A stretch of DNA of 64,000 nt, taken from contig JAFVXA010000037.1 in the NCBI GenBank assembly GCA_017501355.1, positions 1 through 64,000 on the forward strand. The letters are read 5' to 3'. This DNA comes from Oscillospiraceae bacterium. Lineage in GTDB: Bacteria; Bacillota; Clostridia; Oscillospirales; Oscillospiraceae. Below, piece by piece: positions 1 to 7,895 of the stretch (position 1 is its first letter; the number at the start of each line of letters is the position of its first letter). The notes beneath the pieces were generated by a model that was not told the DNA's origin, made no database searches, and saw only the letters and a list, made by a program, of their open reading frames with translations. Made by a program: the position numbers and the translations under genes.

Positions 1-60
1 GCCGCCGAGCTAAATACGGCGTGGATACACTACTGGCTGGAGGGAGGGCATCAACTGTGA
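1..60 (+). CDS. C-terminal end of a gene upstream of the sensor kinase, probably its response regulator
   Basis: An open frame runs from base 1 to a TGA at 58-60 (19 residues, ending LEGGHQL). The TGA overlaps the GTG start of the sensor kinase as GTGA, a typical translational coupling. The position immediately before a GHKL kinase suggests a LytTR-type response regulator, but the fragment is too short to identify by sequence. Confidence 0.5.
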   Translation, partial: AAELNTAWIHYWLEGGHQL

Positions 61-1343
61 CTTTACTGGATTGGTCAACTGTGTGGTCATTGATCCACGT
101 ATTTGTGCTGAACGCACTTTTATATGAGCCCCGCCTGCCAAAGAAAAAGGCTCTGATCCTTACCATTGCTCTGATGGGGCCGCTGGCCGCTTACAACGCA
201 TGGTTTTTCGTGCACTTCGGCAACGAACTGGCGGGACAGTTGGTACTGTTTAACTGCACCATCCCCAGCCTCATTTTCTTTATGCTTATGGCAAAGCACC
301 GCAACGGACGGCTGCTGTTCACCTTCTGCCTGTCGGACACGATCTCTCTGGAGATCATCTGCATCACCCGCCTGATCGACGATGCCATTGGACTGCCCGA
401 TTTCTGGGTGCTGTTTATTCTGCGGCTAATCGTCTGGCCGGTGCTGGAGTTCGTAGTTATCAAATGGCTTCGTAAGCCCTATCTCGTCCTTCAGAATGCA
501 GTGCAGAAAGGCTGGGGCGGGTTCGCCGCCATCACACTGCTGTTTTATGTGATCCTGGTGGTCATGTCCAGCTATCCCACTGTCATTCAGAACCGTTTGG
601 AGGAGTTGCCTGCTCTGCTGCTGGTCATGGCTCTGATGCCGCTGATCTACTGGAATATCCTGACAACATTGTTCCGGCAGCAGGAACTCCACGAAACAAA
701 GCAGAAGGAACAGCTTTTACAGGTGCAAACTGCAATGCTGAAGCAGCGTATTGAACAAACCTTGGAAGCGGAAAATCAAATCTCCATCCATCGCCATGAC
801 CTGCACCATCAGTTGCAAGTCATCAAGACGATGCTGGAGAGCGGCGAGATCCATGAGGCGCAGGATTATATTGAGGCATCGCAGGAAACGCTGAACGGTA
901 CGAAAAGCAGACATTGGTGCCTGCATCCGGTATTGGATGCCGTATTTTCCGCCTATTTCCAGCGGGCAGAGGCGAAAGGGATCAAAGTCGAAGCAGACAT
1001 TGATATTCCTGCTGATATTCCGGTCAATGCTGTTGAACTGTCCACGGTCTTTGCCAATGCGTTGGAAAATGCGATCCATGCGGTCAGCAATCTCCCGCAG
1101 GAGCACCGGGTGATTCGCTGCCGGTGCATCTGCCAGCCGCAGCTGATGTTCTATGTTTCCAATCCCTATTCCGGCGAAGCGCGCTTCGATGAAAATAATC
1201 GCCCTGTTGCAGACAGTGCCATGCACGGCATTGGCACTCGCTCCATCGCCGCCTACTGTGAGAAGTACGGTGCGACCTGCGAGTACAGTGCGAAAGACGG
1301 CGTGTTTGTTATTCGGATCGCGCAGACGATATGGACGAACTAA
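57..1343 (+). CDS. GHKL-domain sensor histidine kinase (AgrC/HPK10-like)
   Basis: Membrane sensor kinase of a two-component system, probably controlling functions of the mobile element. About six hydrophobic segments fill the first ~200 residues. They are followed by a coiled-coil linker and the dimerisation/phosphoacceptor motif HRHDLHHQL, with His247 as the likely phosphorylated residue. An N-box with Asn at about 334 and 338 (ANALENAIHA) and a GIGTRSIAAYCEKYGA G-box complete the GHKL ATPase. I chose the GTG at 57 over the GTG at 21: a GGAGGGAGGG site lies 8 bases before it, and it overlaps the TGA of the preceding gene. The signal it senses cannot be read from the sequence; related kinases sense peptides. 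Confidence 0.88.
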   Translation: MTLLDWSTVWSLIHVFVLNALLYEPRLPKKKALILTIALMGPLAAYNAWFFVHFGNELAGQLVLFNCTIPSLIFFMLMAKHRNGRLLFTFCLSDTISLEIICITRLIDDAIGLPDFWVLFILRLIVWPVLEFVVIKWLRKPYLVLQNAVQKGWGGFAAITLLFYVILVVMSSYPTVIQNRLEELPALLLVMALMPLIYWNILTTLFRQQELHETKQKEQLLQVQTAMLKQRIEQTLEAENQISIHRHDLHHQLQVIKTMLESGEIHEAQDYIEASQETLNGTKSRHWCLHPVLDAVFSAYFQRAEAKGIKVEADIDIPADIPVNAVELSTVFANALENAIHAVSNLPQEHRVIRCRCICQPQLMFYVSNPYSGEARFDENNRPVADSAMHGIGTRSIAAYCEKYGATCEYSAKDGVFVIRIAQTIWTN

Positions 1344-1516
1344 AGGAAATATGCTTTTTGACGGCGCACCATTTCGGTGCGCCGTTTTGTCATTTTGTGC
1401 TCAATTGCCGTTCAATGTAGAAACCACCTCTTTTTGATACGATTTCGGTGCAGGGGGGAACCCCCACGGCAGATCCATCAAAGGAGACTGATTTTTATGG
1501 GAATGGAGGTGAGCAC

Positions 1517-1975
1517 ATGCCCTGCCTTTTGCGCAGAGACAGCCGAATTTCACCCTATATGGCATATCCGAGATTTTTGCTGACGATGGATATCAGCGAA
1601 ACAGCGAAGCTGATCTATGTACTGCTGCTGGATCGGGCGAGGCTGTCAATGAAAAATGATGGCTGGGAAGATGAAACGGGTTATGTGTTCATCTACTACA
1701 CGATCAAATCACTGGCGGCGGTCAGCGGCAAAAGCGAGATGACGGTGAAAAATGCACTGGCGGTGTTGGAACAAAAGGAAATCATCTGCCGACAGCGGCA
1801 GGGAGCAGGACTGCCCAGCAAAATCTATGTAAAGGTGCAGACAGAAAACTGTCCCGCCGAATGGACGAGCTTTGAGCCGCAGACAGACAAGAAACGATCT
1901 GCAAGTAATAAGCAAAGAAAAATGAGTGAGAAACCTATGAGAAATTATGACTATGAGGAGGGGGACAGTTTGTGA
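1517..1975 (+). CDS. Replication initiator protein A (RepA_N-type winged-helix protein)
   Basis: Short 152-residue form of the RepA N-terminal domain found on plasmids and integrative elements of Firmicutes. The N-terminus has the family pattern of basic residues followed by SPYMAYPRFLL. A winged-helix body follows, with a helix around VSGKSEMTVKNALAVLEQKEII that resembles a DNA-recognition helix and wing. The C-terminus is charged. The ATG at 1517 has GGAGG 7 bases upstream, so the longer frame beginning at 1448 is not used. Its TGA overlaps the GTG of the DnaC-like gene (GTGA), so initiator and helicase-loader homologue are coupled. This suggests that the excised element can replicate, which is inference. 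Confidence 0.78.
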   Translation: MPCLLRRDSRISPYMAYPRFLLTMDISETAKLIYVLLLDRARLSMKNDGWEDETGYVFIYYTIKSLAAVSGKSEMTVKNALAVLEQKEIICRQRQGAGLPSKIYVKVQTENCPAEWTSFEPQTDKKRSASNKQRKMSEKPMRNYDYEEGDSL

Positions 1976-2811
1976 AATCGATCTCCGTGAGCTTGGAGAA
2001 TTTTCTCCGACCGGTACAGCTCCGGGAGGATGAATATTTGGACGAAGAGACAAAGCTGATCTACTGCAGTCGATGCAGGACAGCGCGGCAGAAACGGTTT
2101 GAGCTGCCGGATAGACTCTTTGAACCTAGGTGTATGTGTGCCTGTGAAGCGGAGGCGTATGAGCAGCGGGAGAAGGAACGGAAGCAACGGGAGTTCCTGA
2201 GCAGAGTGGCAAAAAACCGAAGCGTGGGTTTGCCTGACCCAGAGCTGCGAAAGCATACCTTTGAAAATGACTTGGGGTACAACCCCAAACAGATGAACAT
2301 GGCAAAGCGCTTCGTAGAGAACTGGAGTGAGTTCCAAAAGAACTCCATGGGTCTGCTCCTGTGGGGAGATGTGGGAACAGGCAAAAGCTTTCTTGCCGGG
2401 TGCATCGCCAATGCGCTGCTTGACAAAGGGGTGCCGGTGATGATGACAAACTTCGCAAGACTGCTGAACAGGCTGACGGATATGTATTCCGGGGACCGAA
2501 ACGCGTATGTGGATAGCTTCCATTCCTTTCCGCTGCTGATCATCGATGATCTGGGTGTGGAGCGAAACTCGGAGTTTGCGAGAGAGCAGGTCTTCCACAT
2601 CATCGACAGTCGGTACCGCAGTCAGCTTCCCATGATCGTGACCACAAACTTGACGATGGAAGAACTGAAGAACCCGGCTGATCTTGCGAGGGCAAGAATC
2701 TATGATCGGGTGCTGGAACGATGCACACCGATCCGGGTAAACGATCAAAATATTCGGAACTTAAACACGAACGCAAACATGGCAAGAGCGAAGCAACTGT
2801 TGGGGAGGTGA
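1972..2811 (+). CDS. DnaC/IstB-like ATP-binding protein
   Basis: AAA+ ATPase of the DnaC/IstB helicase-loader family, 279 residues. Walker A is GDVGTGKS and Walker B is LLIIDDLG. A Cys-rich stretch (CSRC, then CMCAC) near residues 26-55 could bind zinc. The start is GTG at 1972, with GAGGAGGGGG upstream, overlapping the previous stop. In mobile elements such proteins usually act with a RepA-like initiator to load a replicative helicase. Transposon IstB is an alternative relative, but no IstA transposase is present, so the replication role is favoured. Confidence 0.85.
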   Translation: MKSISVSLENFLRPVQLREDEYLDEETKLIYCSRCRTARQKRFELPDRLFEPRCMCACEAEAYEQREKERKQREFLSRVAKNRSVGLPDPELRKHTFENDLGYNPKQMNMAKRFVENWSEFQKNSMGLLLWGDVGTGKSFLAGCIANALLDKGVPVMMTNFARLLNRLTDMYSGDRNAYVDSFHSFPLLIIDDLGVERNSEFAREQVFHIIDSRYRSQLPMIVTTNLTMEELKNPADLARARIYDRVLERCTPIRVNDQNIRNLNTNANMARAKQLLGR

Positions 2812-2815
2812 GAAC

Positions 2816-3037
2816 ATGACGGAGCAGACAAAGAAATTGCAGCAGGCAAAACACCGTATGGAAGAAGCCAGGGCACGAAACCGAAAGAAGGAACGCAGTG
2901 CCAGAACCCGAAGGCTCATTCAGGAAGGGGCGATTTTGGAAAGCGTATTTCCCCAAGCGAAATTTATGGAGCTGGAAGCGTTGAAGACGATTTTGGAACA
3001 GCGGTTGAGGGTGGAGAACACGAATAACGGAGGCTGA
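2816..3037 (+). CDS. DUF3847 family small basic protein
   Basis: A 73-residue, highly charged, mostly helical protein with many Arg and Lys residues in its first half (RARNRKKERSARTRRL). It starts five bases after the DnaC-like gene stop and precedes the oriT-like region and relaxase. I recognise it as DUF3847, a family commonly next to MobA/MobL relaxases in Clostridia. The composition and position suggest a DNA-binding mobilization accessory protein, but no function is established. Confidence 0.75.
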   Translation: MTEQTKKLQQAKHRMEEARARNRKKERSARTRRLIQEGAILESVFPQAKFMELEALKTILEQRLRVENTNNGG

Positions 3038-3041
3038 GGAA

Positions 3042-3290
3042 GGACGAAGTCCCTCCCGAAGGGCGCACTTACTCACCACCTCGTCGTCGCAAAGTCCACT
3101 TTGTTCCGTTTCCTCCTTGCGGCGAAAACTGCACGCGCTCCCTTGCTCCTCCTCTCCCCACAAAGTTTGCAACTTTGCGGGGACCCCAGCTCGGCGGTGA
3201 TATTGCCTGCGGCAACCGTGCGTTTATTTCCGCAAACAAATCTATCACAGGCAGCTTTGTTTGCGGAATGACCCTCAGTGAGACTGAGCG
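3042..3290 (+). other. Probable origin of transfer (oriT), MOBQ/RSF1010-like nick region
   Basis: This gene-free stretch lies directly upstream of the MobA/MobL relaxase. Read on the minus strand, 3071-3060 is TAAGTGCGCCCT, the RSF1010/MOBQ-type nick-region core. Further dyads follow: a GC-capped hairpin at about 3156-3182, a perfect 13-bp inverted repeat (3228-3240 with 3256-3268, 15-base loop), and a 6-bp dyad at 3274-3279/3283-3288. The match and the relaxase family agree. Nicking itself is inferred. Confidence 0.65.
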
Positions 3291-3344
3291 TCACTTTCTC
3301 TTTGAAAAGAGAAACAGAAACTTTGCGAAGGACGGTGAGAGCGA

Positions 3345-5036
3345 ATGGCGATTTATCATTTGGAAGCGAAGGTGATCAGTCGGGGTACAGGGCGATCAGC
3401 CGTAGCTGCGGCGGCATACATGAGTTGCTCCCAAATCCTGAATGACTACGATGGAGTGAAGCACGACTACACCAGAAAACGAGGACTTGTCTGGCAGCGG
3501 ATCTTCCTCCCGGAATATGCGCCAGCCGAGTGGTCGGACCGTGGTACACTTTGGAATGCCGTAGAGGAAGCCGAGAAAACCAAGGACAGTCGATTGGCAC
3601 GAGAGTTCGTCGTGGCGTTGCCTATTGAGATGGGGAAAACGGAATGGGAGAGTCTACTGACGAAATTTGTCAAAGATCAGCTTGTCTCAGATGGGATGTG
3701 TGCCGATGTGTGTATCCACGATACAGATGGGTATAACCCTCATGCTCATATCATGGTGACGGTACGGCCGCTGGCTGAAAACGGACAGTGGCAATACAAG
3801 ACAGAAAAAGAATATCTATGCATCCGTGATGGTGTGGAAATGGGCTTCACCGGAGCGGAGTTCAAGCAAGCTCAAAAAGAAGGCTGGGAGAAACAGTACC
3901 AATACAAGGTGGGAAGGAAAAAGGAATATATGACACCCTCTGCGGCGGAAGCGGCGGGATATGAACGGGCATCCAAGACACCAAAGAGTACCCGCTTTGG
4001 ACGGCAGAATCCCATTGCCGCCCGGTGGAACAGCGACGAGCAGTTGGTGCTGTGGCGTTCGGCCTGGGCAGATGTGACCAATCGCTATTTGGAGCGATAC
4101 GGACATGATGAGCGCATCGACCACTGCAGCCATGCAGCGCGTGGTATTTTGGAGCAACCCACCATTCATGAGGGCGTGACCGCGAGGGCTATGGAGGAGC
4201 AAGGCTTCATAGCAGATCGCTGCGAACTGAACCGACAGATCAAGGCAGATAACAAGCTGCTGCGGGAACTGCGAAGTATCCATGAAAAAATCGCAGAGGC
4301 GCTTAGGAATACGGTGTTTGCCCTTGCGGAAGCAATGGAAACGGTGCGTCGAAATATGCTGATTTTCCGGTATCAAATCCTGTACGCGCGATTTGGTCGG
4401 AGCAGTATGAGAGAAAAACTGGCAGGTGTAAAGCCGGTGCTCCGGCAGTATTCTGACATTGTGGGTCAAATCAAAACTTTAAGCCGGGAGCGGAAGGGAC
4501 TGCTGGATGAAAAGAAAGCAACCTCTGTACTGAATATTCTGAAGCAGCGGGAACTGGCAAAGCGGATTGCTCAGCTATCCGAGGATATTGAGGAACTGCG
4601 CAGCGAAAAAGCTATGATTCTCAGCCGCTTCGACAAGACGAATGATGACGGCATGAAGGAGGTAAAACAGTGGGTGACATCCATGGAAAGCTCCCTGCAG
4701 CGCTTGGAGCAGGCAGAAACAAAATACCAAGCAGAACTGGACGGGGCGCTGCGTCAGTTCCACGACCTGACGCAGGAAGCGGAAACTGTGGATAAGTCCG
4801 AGCTTCAGAATCAGCGACAGCTTCTGCGAAAGTCAAACACTCAGGATGCCAAATCCAAAATTCAGCAGGTTTATGGAAAGCAGTACCGTGCAATGACCAT
4901 GATGGATGCGGAGCGGGATGTGGAAAGCCTACTCAGGGATGACGAAAAACGGTTGAAACCTTTGGTGGAAAAAACATCTGTCAGACAAGAGGTGAAGCCC
5001 CGAAAAGAGCAGTCTGACCGGAGACATGAAAGGTAA
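3345..5036 (+). CDS. mobA: MobA/MobL family relaxase
   Basis: DNA strand transferase that nicks oriT and leads the transferred strand (MOBQ class), 563 residues. The N-terminal relaxase domain has Tyr25 (AAAAYMS), at the position of the catalytic tyrosine of RSF1010 MobA, and the metal-binding pair His133/His135 in NPHAHIMVTVRPL. Residues from about 290 to the end form long charged coiled coils rather than a recognisable primase or helicase. No type IV secretion genes or coupling protein are in the window. The element therefore either carries them further left or depends on another element for transfer. A terminal dyad (GCGTCCCA...TGGGACGC) follows the stop. Confidence 0.92.
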   Translation: MAIYHLEAKVISRGTGRSAVAAAAYMSCSQILNDYDGVKHDYTRKRGLVWQRIFLPEYAPAEWSDRGTLWNAVEEAEKTKDSRLAREFVVALPIEMGKTEWESLLTKFVKDQLVSDGMCADVCIHDTDGYNPHAHIMVTVRPLAENGQWQYKTEKEYLCIRDGVEMGFTGAEFKQAQKEGWEKQYQYKVGRKKEYMTPSAAEAAGYERASKTPKSTRFGRQNPIAARWNSDEQLVLWRSAWADVTNRYLERYGHDERIDHCSHAARGILEQPTIHEGVTARAMEEQGFIADRCELNRQIKADNKLLRELRSIHEKIAEALRNTVFALAEAMETVRRNMLIFRYQILYARFGRSSMREKLAGVKPVLRQYSDIVGQIKTLSRERKGLLDEKKATSVLNILKQRELAKRIAQLSEDIEELRSEKAMILSRFDKTNDDGMKEVKQWVTSMESSLQRLEQAETKYQAELDGALRQFHDLTQEAETVDKSELQNQRQLLRKSNTQDAKSKIQQVYGKQYRAMTMMDAERDVESLLRDDEKRLKPLVEKTSVRQEVKPRKEQSDRRHER

Positions 5037-5080
5037 AAGATAATGCGTCCCACCATGGGACGCATTAAATCATATACGGA

Positions 5081-5311
5081 TTAATCATTTTCCAAAAGCT
5101 TTGAGGGAGGAATCCCAAGAACGTCTGCGATTTTGAACAGCGTTTCCAGTGAAACACCTCTGACCGTTCCGGTGCCTTCAACTTGGCTCAAGAAGTTTAC
5201 GCTTTTGCCAATCTTCTCTGCGAAAACTTCCTGTGTGAATCCAGCCTTCTTGCGATAGTAGGCGATCTTCAAACCCATGGTAACATATCTTTCGGGGTAC
5301 TCAGTACGCAT
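5081..5311 (-). CDS. XRE-family helix-turn-helix repressor
   Basis: A 76-residue single-domain Cro/CI-type regulator. The helix-turn-helix lies in residues ~13-66 (LKIAYYRKKAGFTQEVFAEKIG, then SVNFLSQVEGTG). The start at 5311 is supported by GGAGGTGGG directly upstream. It is divergent from the SLOG gene. A palindrome in the shared intergenic region (5380-5396) is a plausible operator. A similar half-site lies beside the recombinase promoter, so it may restrain excision genes; this is inference. Confidence 0.88.
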   Translation of the reverse strand: MRTEYPERYVTMGLKIAYYRKKAGFTQEVFAEKIGKSVNFLSQVEGTGTVRGVSLETLFKIADVLGIPPSKLLEND

Positions 5312-5379
5312 TGTCCCACCTCCCGCTAATATGCTACCAAGTAATTAACAAAAGTATAACTTACTAAAAGTGTTGAAAT

Positions 5380-5396
5380 ATTTACTTTGAGTAAAT
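5380..5396. promoter_or_regulatory. Candidate operator for the XRE repressor
   Basis: Perfect inverted repeat ATTTACT-TTG-AGTAAAT between the divergent XRE and SLOG genes. A related half-site, GAGTAAAC, occurs next to the recombinase -10 box near 6050, pairing with GTTTAC at 6018. Binding by this repressor is inferred from position and repetition. Confidence 0.45.
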
Positions 5397-5445
5397 GTTT
5401 ATATATAATAAGGCAAAGGTTGGGTGCATTTGCGGGGGACGAAAG

Positions 5446-5952
5446 ATGAACACTTATACGGTCAGCTTCTTTGGGCATCGCGTGGTTGGAAACTCGATAG
5501 ATATTGCAAACAAAGTGGAACAGCTGGTACGGACTTTGCTGCGAGAACAGGAATATGTTGAGTTTTTGGTTGGCAGAGACGGAGATTTTGATCAGATCGT
5601 TTCTTCGACCATACGGCGGTGTAAGCATACTGTACGAGATGATAACAGTGCCCTTGTGTGGGTGTTGCCCTATCTCACCGCTGAGTTCCGGGACAATGAA
5701 GAATCCTTCCGGGACTATTACGATGAAATCGAAGTGTGCGAAGCTGCTGCGGGGTGCCACTACAAAAATGCCCACCAGACCCGAAACCGGGCAATGGTGG
5801 ACAGATCGGATTTGGTGGTATTCTGCATCCAGCATGCAAGCGGTGGCGCATGGCAAACTATGAAATACGTAAGGAAGCAAGGTGTCCCCTGTATCAATAT
5901 TGGGGATGGGGGACAGGATAGAGGTCTGATTGATAACGAGTATGATTTATGA
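5446..5952 (+). CDS. SLOG-superfamily (DUF1273-like) Rossmann-fold protein
   Basis: A 168-residue protein beginning with the FFGHR motif typical of the DUF1273/YspA branch of the SLOG superfamily. Later elements are GRDGDFDQIV, a polar NRAMVDRSDLVVFC segment and a SGGAWQTMKY loop. SLOG domains are Rossmann-like and are thought to bind nucleotide-derived ligands; no activity is known for this branch. The ATG at 5446 follows GCGGGGGAC, so the longer frame from 5395 is unlikely. It is divergent from the XRE gene and ends in a strong terminator. A second, unrelated-locus SLOG gene lies at 33375. Confidence 0.75.
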   Translation: MNTYTVSFFGHRVVGNSIDIANKVEQLVRTLLREQEYVEFLVGRDGDFDQIVSSTIRRCKHTVRDDNSALVWVLPYLTAEFRDNEESFRDYYDEIEVCEAAAGCHYKNAHQTRNRAMVDRSDLVVFCIQHASGGAWQTMKYVRKQGVPCINIGDGGQDRGLIDNEYDL

Positions 5953-5989
5953 AAACCTCCGATTCTCATTATAGGAATCGGAGGTTTTG
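5952..5989 (+). terminator. Terminator after the SLOG gene
   Basis: Stem AAAACCTCCGATTC paired with GAATCGGAGGTTTT, then TGTCAAG. The stem is long and perfect, and A/T tracts on both sides make it usable from either strand. Confidence 0.8.
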
Positions 5990-6018
5990 TCAAGCTTGCT
6001 GTAGATTTTGCCCTACCG

Positions 6019-6047
6019 TTTACATGATAGTTACCATGTGATATAAT
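6019..6047 (+). promoter_or_regulatory. Sigma-A type promoter of the serine recombinase
   Basis: TTTACA, 17-base spacer, TATAAT, about 40 bases before the recombinase start. The promoter is flanked by the dyad GTTTAC (6018-6023)/GTAAAC (6051-6056). The vegetative-type boxes suggest expression is not restricted to the mother cell, unlike Bacillus spoIVCA. Confidence 0.65.
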
Positions 6048-6086
6048 AGAGTAAACAATATCACATATCGAAGAAAGGAGAAACGG

Positions 6087-7895
6087 ATGAAAAGAAATGA
6101 AGACATGATCGCAATCTATTCCCGTAAATCCAAGTTCACCGGTAAGGGTGAGAGTATCGGCAATCAGGTGGAACTTTGCAAAGAGTATGTCCGAAATATG
6201 TTTGGCGAGGAATATGTGGATCGCTGCGTGGTGTTTGAGGATGAGGGATTCTCCGGCGGCAATCTGAAACGACCCGATTTTCAGCGGATGATGGCAGATG
6301 TGCGAAAGCGGAAGTTCAAGGCTATTGTAGTCTATCGTTTGGACAGAATCAGTCGAAATATCAGTGACTTCACCGGATTGATCGACGAATTGACGAAGTT
6401 GGACGTATCCTTTGTGTCCATCCGTGAACAGTTCGATACGAGCACCCCGATGGGCAGAGCCATGATGTACATCATCTCTGTGTTCTCTCAACTGGAGCGT
6501 GAAACCATCGCTGAGCGTATTCGGGATAACATGCATGAGCTGGCAAAGACGGGGCGCTGGCTGGGAGGCACTGCCCCTACGGGATTCAAGTCAGAAGCTG
6601 TCAGTAAGGTGACGGTGGATGGCAAAACCAGAAAGTCCTTTAAGCTCGTTCCGATCCCGGAGGAAGCGGAGATCCCCAAGCTGATTTTTGATCTCTACAC
6701 CGAAACGGATTCTTTGACCGCTGTGGAAGCGGAGCTGCTTCGCCGCAGAATAAAGACCAAGCAGGGGAAGGACTTTACCCGCTTTGCCATCAAAGGAATT
6801 TTGCAGAACCCGGTTTATATGGCGGCAGACGAGGATGCTTACCGGTACTTCATGGAGAGGGAAGCGGACGTGTGTTTCCCAAAAGAAGCCTTTGACGGAA
6901 CCTGTGGCATGATGGTGTATAACCGCACCGATCAGGAGAAGGGAAGAACGACCATCCTGCTTCCTGTGAGTGACTGGATCATTGCCATTGGTCAGCATCC
7001 GGGCTTGGTTCCTTCTAAACAGTGGATCAAGGTACAGGAATCGCTGGAGAGAAACAAGTCCAAGGCATACCGCAAGCCCCGAAACAACGAAGCCCTGCTG
7101 ACCGGGCTCCTGTTCTGTTCCTGCGGCGAAAGAATGTACCCCAAGCTGTCCCAGCGCAAGACCGCTGACGGAGAACCGATCTACACCTATGTATGTAAGA
7201 TGAAGGAACGCAGTAAGCGGGAACGGTGCAATCGACGCAATGCCAACGGCAATATTTTGGATGCATCGATCATTGAGCAGATTAAGTCCTTGTTGGAGCA
7301 CGACAGCAGCTTCATTACCCAGTTGGAAAAGAGCAGACAATTCTATACCGGCAATCGGGAACAGTATAAAACCCAGATGGATGAACTCAGAGCAGAATAT
7401 GCAGAGAATACAAAAAAGATCAATGGCTTGATCGATTCTTTGAGTATGGTGGGTGACTCCATTGCAAGACCTCATGTTCTCGGTCGCATTGAGGAACTGA
7501 CGCAGATCAACCGGGATGTGGAGAACCGCATCCATGAGCTGGAAGGGCTGATCAATGTCGATGCGCTCAATGATGCAGAGTTTGATTTGCTGCGGCAGAT
7601 GCTTTCCATGTTCCGCGCCAGCATCGATGATATGTCCATTGAAGAAAAACGGGCAGCCATCAGGACCGTCGTTCGCAAGGTGATTTGGGACGGAGTGAAT
7701 GCCCGTGTGGTGTTGTTTGGTGCAGATGAGGGCGAGATCGAGTTCCCTGATATGGTGGATCGCATTGGTCACATGGATGACGAAGAGAGCGAAGAAGGCC
7801 CCCTTGAAGCCTTTTTAGACGTGGATTATGAGGAGTTTGAGGACGAAAACTCTCTTGCGGAGCCTAAAACGCATTGGGGAGAGGATAGCAAATGA
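6087..7895 (+). CDS. Large serine recombinase (skin/ICE integrase, SpoIVCA/TndX-like)
   Basis: Site-specific recombinase of 602 residues that integrates and excises the element. The resolvase catalytic domain (about 7-155) carries the nucleophile Ser12 in IYSRKSK and the YRLDRISR and QLERETIAERIR motifs. It is followed by the recombinase domain (about 165-290), a zinc ribbon (CSCGERMYP through CNRRNANG, about 345-390) and a coiled coil (about 400-490). The C-terminus is acidic. The start has a GAAAGGAG site upstream. Its last sense codon and TGA fall in AAATGA, where AATGA is the junction core with sigK, so the attachment site supplies its stop codon. Confidence 0.95.
   Translation: MKRNEDMIAIYSRKSKFTGKGESIGNQVELCKEYVRNMFGEEYVDRCVVFEDEGFSGGNLKRPDFQRMMADVRKRKFKAIVVYRLDRISRNISDFTGLIDELTKLDVSFVSIREQFDTSTPMGRAMMYIISVFSQLERETIAERIRDNMHELAKTGRWLGGTAPTGFKSEAVSKVTVDGKTRKSFKLVPIPEEAEIPKLIFDLYTETDSLTAVEAELLRRRIKTKQGKDFTRFAIKGILQNPVYMAADEDAYRYFMEREADVCFPKEAFDGTCGMMVYNRTDQEKGRTTILLPVSDWIIAIGQHPGLVPSKQWIKVQESLERNKSKAYRKPRNNEALLTGLLFCSCGERMYPKLSQRKTADGEPIYTYVCKMKERSKRERCNRRNANGNILDASIIEQIKSLLEHDSSFITQLEKSRQFYTGNREQYKTQMDELRAEYAENTKKINGLIDSLSMVGDSIARPHVLGRIEELTQINRDVENRIHELEGLINVDALNDAEFDLLRQMLSMFRASIDDMSIEEKRAAIRTVVRKVIWDGVNARVVLFGADEGEIEFPDMVDRIGHMDDEESEEGPLEAFLDVDYEEFEDENSLAEPKTHWGEDSK
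7891..7895. other. Attachment-site core AATGA at the element-sigK junction
   Basis: AATGA completes the recombinase reading frame (A-AA TGA) and simultaneously starts the SigK-homologous frame as AAT GAA (Asn-Glu). SigK similarity (NELLMHFRAQKK) begins exactly here, and the residues before it do not match SigK. As I recall, the Bacillus subtilis skin element recombines in the same AATGA at the same Asn-Glu codons. The matching left attachment site is outside the window. Confidence 0.75.

Larger units (their letters stand above)
1..7895 (+). mobile_element. Right end of a mobilizable/conjugative element inserted in sigK (skin-site element)
   Basis: Genes typical of integrative conjugative or mobilizable elements lie together here: GHKL sensor kinase, RepA-like initiator, DnaC-like ATPase, DUF3847, MobA/MobL relaxase with an oriT-like region, XRE repressor, SLOG protein and a large serine recombinase. 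The recombinase is the last gene, and its stop codon coincides with the junction to the 3' half of sigK. Only the right boundary is seen (7891-7895); the left end and the 5' half of sigK must lie outside the window, or the element has been rearranged. Whether it excises during sporulation, as skin does in Bacillus, is inference. Confidence 0.82.

Noticed and set aside
7828..7890. An independent start for the SigK-like frame at 7828
   Set aside because: This part overlaps the recombinase gene, does not resemble SigK and lacks a ribosome binding site; SigK similarity starts at 7891.
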